From Oligoflexia bacterium (GTDB taxonomy: Bacteria; Bdellovibrionota; UBA1018; CAIPTA01): DNA of 64,000 nucleotides. Position 1 is the stretch's first letter; every line of letters begins with the position of its first letter. Shown in pieces: positions 60,697 through 64,000 of the stretch. The translations under genes were made by a program, and so were the position numbers. The stretch covers positions 1 through 64,000 of the forward strand of contig JAMLID010000004.1 of assembly GCA_023954355.1 (NCBI GenBank), written 5' to 3'. A model generated the notes under the pieces. That model was not told the origin of the DNA. It saw nothing but the letters and a program-made list of their open reading frames with translations, and did not search any database.

Positions 60697-62157
60697 TTAC
60701 TCCTTAACTAAGTTCAAAAATTCTTTTTCTTGTTCTTTAACGAGAGCGAGTACTTCAGCTATAACTTCAAGATGTTTAATTGTAATATTCGCTATAAATT
60801 GATATGTGTCAGCCATTTTTAGAGATAAGGCAGAAAGACCAGAAGCTGGTATTAGTTTCTGCAAGTTTGACAAATATATAAAGTAATAATTTATCAATGG
60901 GTTCACTAGAGCCAGAGAGCGAAACAATTCATCACACTCTTCTAATTTTTTTGATGAATTACGCACATTTTCAAGTGATACAGCATTTGATCCAATAGTA
61001 GATTGTAAGCAATAATTTTTAGCAAATAGGCAAAGTTGTGAAAATTGTTCTAAGGCATCAATGTCTTTTGTTAAATAATTAATTGTGTCTTTATGTATCG
61101 GAGATGCCCAAAAAGGATAAGCAAACTCATTATCTATATTATTGGATAATGAAATTTCGTGAGACATTTTTAGAAGGTCATTAAATTCTGTGCCTTGAAA
61201 TAGAAGTGGAAATAAGCTTTGCTCCAATTTTTTCCCTTCTGAAATATCGGATTCAACAAGAGTTGTTAAAAAAAGTCTATATTTTTGAATATGGCTTTCT
61301 ATTAAAGATTCGCCAAAATTTTTCCACTCCTCTGATGTTGGTGTGTTTGGAGCAGTTTTGATTATTTGTTTAATTATTTCAGGACAAAGATCTAAGCCGG
61401 ATGCAGTTTCACTACATGACTCTATAATTAAATTACCTTGTCCATATGGGAGTAATAGATTGTTAACTCTGTTTTTTGAGGCTACACATATTGTCAGTGT
61501 TCCATATCCAGATGCGAGCAGGCTTGCCGTGCTTGGTTCTAATATGCAAATATCTGATAAGTACATTAACCTAGCTATTTGTGAGATAGCCAGCTCTTCT
61601 CTGAAATCATGTATTTTAATTGTCGACTCTGCTTCTCGGATGTGAGAGTTAGATATTTTTTCGCCAATTAAAATGATTTCTATCTTGCAATTTAAATTTG
61701 AAAGTGATTTTAAGAAAAACTCATCACAAACTAATTTTTTTGATTCTTTAATTAGAATTTTTAAATTTCCTAAATTTATATTTTTTTCTTCAGCTATGCT
61801 ATTTGGCGTAGGGTATTTATGTGGAGCAGAAGAGTTTAATAGTCCGTATGCTCTTTTCATCAAATCAATAATATGAAAGTTATTAGCGATAGGATTTGAT
61901 AAACTTGAATATATATGTGCTAACCATTTAGAATCTACAACTGAATCATCGGAAGATGAATGCAGTGCTAGATCAATTTCATTATATACATCACCACTAT
62001 TATTGCTTACTTCGATTTCAAGAAGTGAAAGAAGATTTTTATATTCTATTGATTCAGATTTTTTATTTATAACAAACGAAGAACCCAGAATACTTTTTGT
62101 GGCTAACAATAAATCGAGAGAATCAATATCTTTAAAAACTAATTTTTCAGAAGCCAT
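60697..62157 (-). CDS. Possible GT-B/GT9-like glycosyltransferase in fliS operon
   Basis: 486 residues from ATG 62157 (aagga upstream). Residues about 148-260 look like the C-terminal half of a GT-B fold: NLKILIKESKKLVCDEF, IEIILIGEKI, then RLMYLSDICILEPSTASLLASGYGT, which resembles the ADxxIxNDTGxxHLAxAxGTP stretch of heptosyltransferase-type enzymes. The last 200 residues are helical. Position after a TPR gene and near fliS suggests flagellin or flagellar glycosylation. The family call is tentative. Confidence 0.45.
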   Translation of the reverse strand: MASEKLVFKDIDSLDLLLATKSILGSSFVINKKSESIEYKNLLSLLEIEVSNNSGDVYNEIDLALHSSSDDSVVDSKWLAHIYSSLSNPIANNFHIIDLMKRAYGLLNSSAPHKYPTPNSIAEEKNINLGNLKILIKESKKLVCDEFFLKSLSNLNCKIEIILIGEKISNSHIREAESTIKIHDFREELAISQIARLMYLSDICILEPSTASLLASGYGTLTICVASKNRVNNLLLPYGQGNLIIESCSETASGLDLCPEIIKQIIKTAPNTPTSEEWKNFGESLIESHIQKYRLFLTTLVESDISEGKKLEQSLFPLLFQGTEFNDLLKMSHEISLSNNIDNEFAYPFWASPIHKDTINYLTKDIDALEQFSQLCLFAKNYCLQSTIGSNAVSLENVRNSSKKLEECDELFRSLALVNPLINYYFIYLSNLQKLIPASGLSALSLKMADTYQFIANITIKHLEVIAEVLALVKEQEKEFLNLVKE

Positions 62158-62184
62158 TTTCAACGTCCTTGTTGAGATAACGAT

Positions 62185-63183
62185 CTACATACTTTTTTTG
62201 ATCATTGCCAATAGCTTTTTGGCTCCATCGTGATCCTGCTTTAGGGTCAACAGCCTTTCACACTCTTCTAAAGACTGTTTATAGTTTCCTTGGTGAAATA
62301 ATATACCAGCGTAGCTATATAAAATATGAGAATTTACCGTGTTATTTTCTATATATTTTTTTAACAATGTAGCGGCCTGATCAAATGTTTTTAATTCATA
62401 AGCACACTTTACCAAGTTGAATAATGCCGTTGTATCTTGCAAATCTTTGCTTAAGCCTTCAGCAAAATAGTTATGTGCTTCTAATTTATTGCCCAAGGCG
62501 AGGTAGGCGAGACCGGCACCTGTATACGCTTTTCCGTGACGAATATTAATACGAATAGCTTCTTTAAAGTGCAACAAACCCGTTGAAGGGTCACCCTTCT
62601 TTAAGGCTAATGATCCTATGTTTACATGTAAATGCTCAGATTTAGGGTTAATTTCAAAGCACAACCTGTAATGAGATTCGGCATTATTGAGTTGCCCTAG
62701 ATGCATATAACAACTACCTAGAGATTTATGAATTTCAAATCTTTGTGATTGCGACAATTTTCCAAGATTTTGAGCTCTTAAAAGGGTACCAAGAGCATTT
62801 TCATATTGGTTTTTAGTTATATAAAGCTCTGATAGAGCAAGCAGACAACCGAAAGTTGGTTCATAAATGATGGCTTCTCTATAGGCTTTTATTGCTAGAT
62901 CAGTTTTACCCTCTAACTCATAGCAACTACCTAAGCCTGCGTATGCCACTCCCAGACGTTCACCATTTTCGACTAATACCCTAAAAATATTCTTTGCAAG
63001 AGTAATATCACCAGAAGAGAGTAAGATTTTTGCATTTTTAATTAGTAGCTCGGAATTAATTTTTCCATTAGAAAAGTATACAGAATCAGAATTCTCTGAG
63101 GTTTCAAACGTTTCAGAGACCATGGATTGAATTGCTTTGTTATGGTCTATCGCGCTAGAAAATTCGATTTCTTTTTCTCTCAT
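62185..63183 (-). CDS. TPR repeat protein in fliS operon
   Basis: 332 residues with about seven or eight tetratricopeptide repeats from about residue 50 to the end (for example AYAGLGSCYELEGKTDLAIKAYREA and YMHLGQLNNAESHYRLCFEINP). No signal peptide or membrane segment, so cytoplasmic. Such proteins bind partner peptides. It lies five bases after the FliT-like gene and 27 bases before the GT-like gene, and may present substrates to it. Confidence 0.8.
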   Translation of the reverse strand: MREKEIEFSSAIDHNKAIQSMVSETFETSENSDSVYFSNGKINSELLIKNAKILLSSGDITLAKNIFRVLVENGERLGVAYAGLGSCYELEGKTDLAIKAYREAIIYEPTFGCLLALSELYITKNQYENALGTLLRAQNLGKLSQSQRFEIHKSLGSCYMHLGQLNNAESHYRLCFEINPKSEHLHVNIGSLALKKGDPSTGLLHFKEAIRINIRHGKAYTGAGLAYLALGNKLEAHNYFAEGLSKDLQDTTALFNLVKCAYELKTFDQAATLLKKYIENNTVNSHILYSYAGILFHQGNYKQSLEECERLLTLKQDHDGAKKLLAMIKKSM

Positions 63184-63188
63184 AGGTT

Positions 63189-63626
63189 TTAAACTCTTTT
63201 GTTAATTTTCTCTCTACCACCATCTTGGCTTTTATAACTAGAGATAGCTTTCTTGCTCTTGTTTAGCGTAGAAAGCTGCTTTAACCCCTTTTCCTGTATT
63301 AATTCTATCTCTTTTTGGACCTTGCTATCAACCTCTAGTACACTTTTTATTATAGAATCTTTCTCTCTAATATAGCTGTTTATCTTGGTAATAATGTGTG
63401 AGTTTAAATTTTGCTCTGTAGAGGGATCTCTTTCTAATAGAGTTTGAATTTTTTCGTCTATATTTTCGATTATCATTAAAAGGCTATCTCGGTTTCTTAA
63501 AAATAAATCTATTTCCTCTATCGCTATGTCTGGAGCATGCATGAGCGCCTGATGAAAAGCCTCGGTGCATTGCAAATATTTTTTATACCAAGTATTTTTA
63601 TCTTCTAATAGCTTCAGTAAAGTCAT
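63189..63626 (-). CDS. FliT/FlgN-like small helical protein
   Basis: 145 residues, almost all helical with heptad character in the middle (IDLFLRNRDSLLMIIENIDEKIQTLLE). Its ATG overlaps the fliS stop by 4 nt. Gene position after fliS, small size and the LRNRDSLL stretch resemble FliT or FlgN-type export chaperones, but conservation in those families is low, so the call is mainly positional. Confidence 0.5.
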   Translation of the reverse strand: MTLLKLLEDKNTWYKKYLQCTEAFHQALMHAPDIAIEEIDLFLRNRDSLLMIIENIDEKIQTLLERDPSTEQNLNSHIITKINSYIREKDSIIKSVLEVDSKVQKEIELIQEKGLKQLSTLNKSKKAISSYKSQDGGREKINKRV

Positions 63627-64000
63627 TTATTTTCCTCGCTCTTGGTTTGTGGGAGTTTTTCTATTACTTCTTTCCAGCCCTGATAAAGAGTTTCTAATAG
63701 CTTTATACAATGTGTAATTTTTTCTGGGTCATTTTCTATATTTGCTTTAGTTGTTTGTTCAAAAATATGTATATAGAGTGATTCCAATTGCTTTGAAAGT
63801 TCACCTCCAACTTCAAAGTTTAAAGAATTAGATAATTCATTTACTATATCTTGAGCTTTACCGAGGGCCGCACCTTTTTCTGCCCACTTTTTATTTTCCA
63901 TAGCAATTTTTGCGATTTTTAAATTTCGAATACAACCTTCATAAAGCATTAGAAGAATTTTTTCTTTACTTGCAGTTTGAACAGCCGTCTTGTGATACGC
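63623..64000 (-). CDS. fliS: FliS flagellin export chaperone, 5' end outside window
   Basis: The frame is open to the right edge of the window; 125 residues are visible. The visible part begins AYHKTAVQTASKEKILLMLYEG, which matches the FliS opening after the initial few residues, and continues with KAQDIVNELSNSLNFEVGGE, also FliS-typical. FliS keeps flagellin monomeric before export. It is the first visible gene of the minus-strand operon. An internal ATG at 63949 is not the true start. Confidence 0.9.
   Translation of the reverse strand, partial: AYHKTAVQTASKEKILLMLYEGCIRNLKIAKIAMENKKWAEKGAALGKAQDIVNELSNSLNFEVGGELSKQLESLYIHIFEQTTKANIENDPEKITHCIKLLETLYQGWKEVIEKLPQTKSEENK

Overview
The window is about 64 kb of AT-rich, gene-dense DNA from a Gram-negative, flagellated bacterium that respires through menaquinone. 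Classical men genes, a 14-subunit-type complex I with fused NuoCD, SurA/PpiC-type periplasmic chaperones, Mfd, FliS, and tight operons full of 4-nt ATGA overlaps and TTG/GTG starts fit a deltaproteobacterium-like organism. Bdellovibrionota is my best guess, from general gene content only. I saw no rRNA, CRISPR, insertion sequence or prophage.

Layout. (1) 1-2411, plus strand: the end of a periplasmic thioredoxin-like protein, RsgA, and a 2-oxoglutarate/Fe(II) oxygenase-like protein. (2) 13049-2391, minus strand: a long operon with a GST-like protein, a hotdog thioesterase, methionine aminopeptidase, the full classical menaquinone pathway in the order menF-menD-menH-menB-menA-menC-menE, and an HTTM (vitamin K carboxylase-like) membrane protein with its small partner. 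(3) 13074-22767: Sua5, three large GT-C-like polytopic membrane proteins, a Nudix hydrolase, a GNAT acetyltransferase, a GT2-GT8 fusion glycosyltransferase, a DMT transporter and a secreted protein; this looks like a cell-surface/glycan neighbourhood. (4) 23125-34071: a membrane protein, then a minus-strand series of mfd, two parvulin-type isomerases, a 1027-residue GYF/TPR protein, serS and tRNA-Ser(UGA).

(5) 34226-57776, plus strand: the centre of the window, 25 coding segments with little space between them. The second half is a canonical nuoA-B-CD-E-F-G-H-I-J-K-L-M-N operon, with nuoM broken by a frameshift. The first half is a very divergent second copy of the complex I membrane and connecting modules: A?-B-C?-D-H-I-J-K-L-M-(M/N)-N. 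It lacks the NADH module E-F-G and carries one extra antiporter-like subunit. Its Fe-S ligands are kept in the B-like (C27, C28, C92, C119) and I-like (two CxxCxxCxxxCP motifs) subunits, but the quinone-site residues of the D-like subunit and nearly all lysines and glutamates of the proton path are replaced. This unnamed complex I-like set is the most likely undescribed system here.

(6) 64000-57777, minus strand: an operon starting with fliS (cut by the window edge), a small helical FliT/FlgN-like protein, a TPR protein, a protein with a GT-B/GT9-like region, an unknown protein, a GAF-PAS histidine kinase and a CheY-like receiver. It reads as a flagellum-linked modification and signalling unit. 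It meets the nuo operon tail to tail with no base between the two stop codons.

Together the genes make the respiratory quinone (men) and the main dehydrogenase that reduces it (nuo). Function calls rest on motif reading and remembered family features, not on searches.
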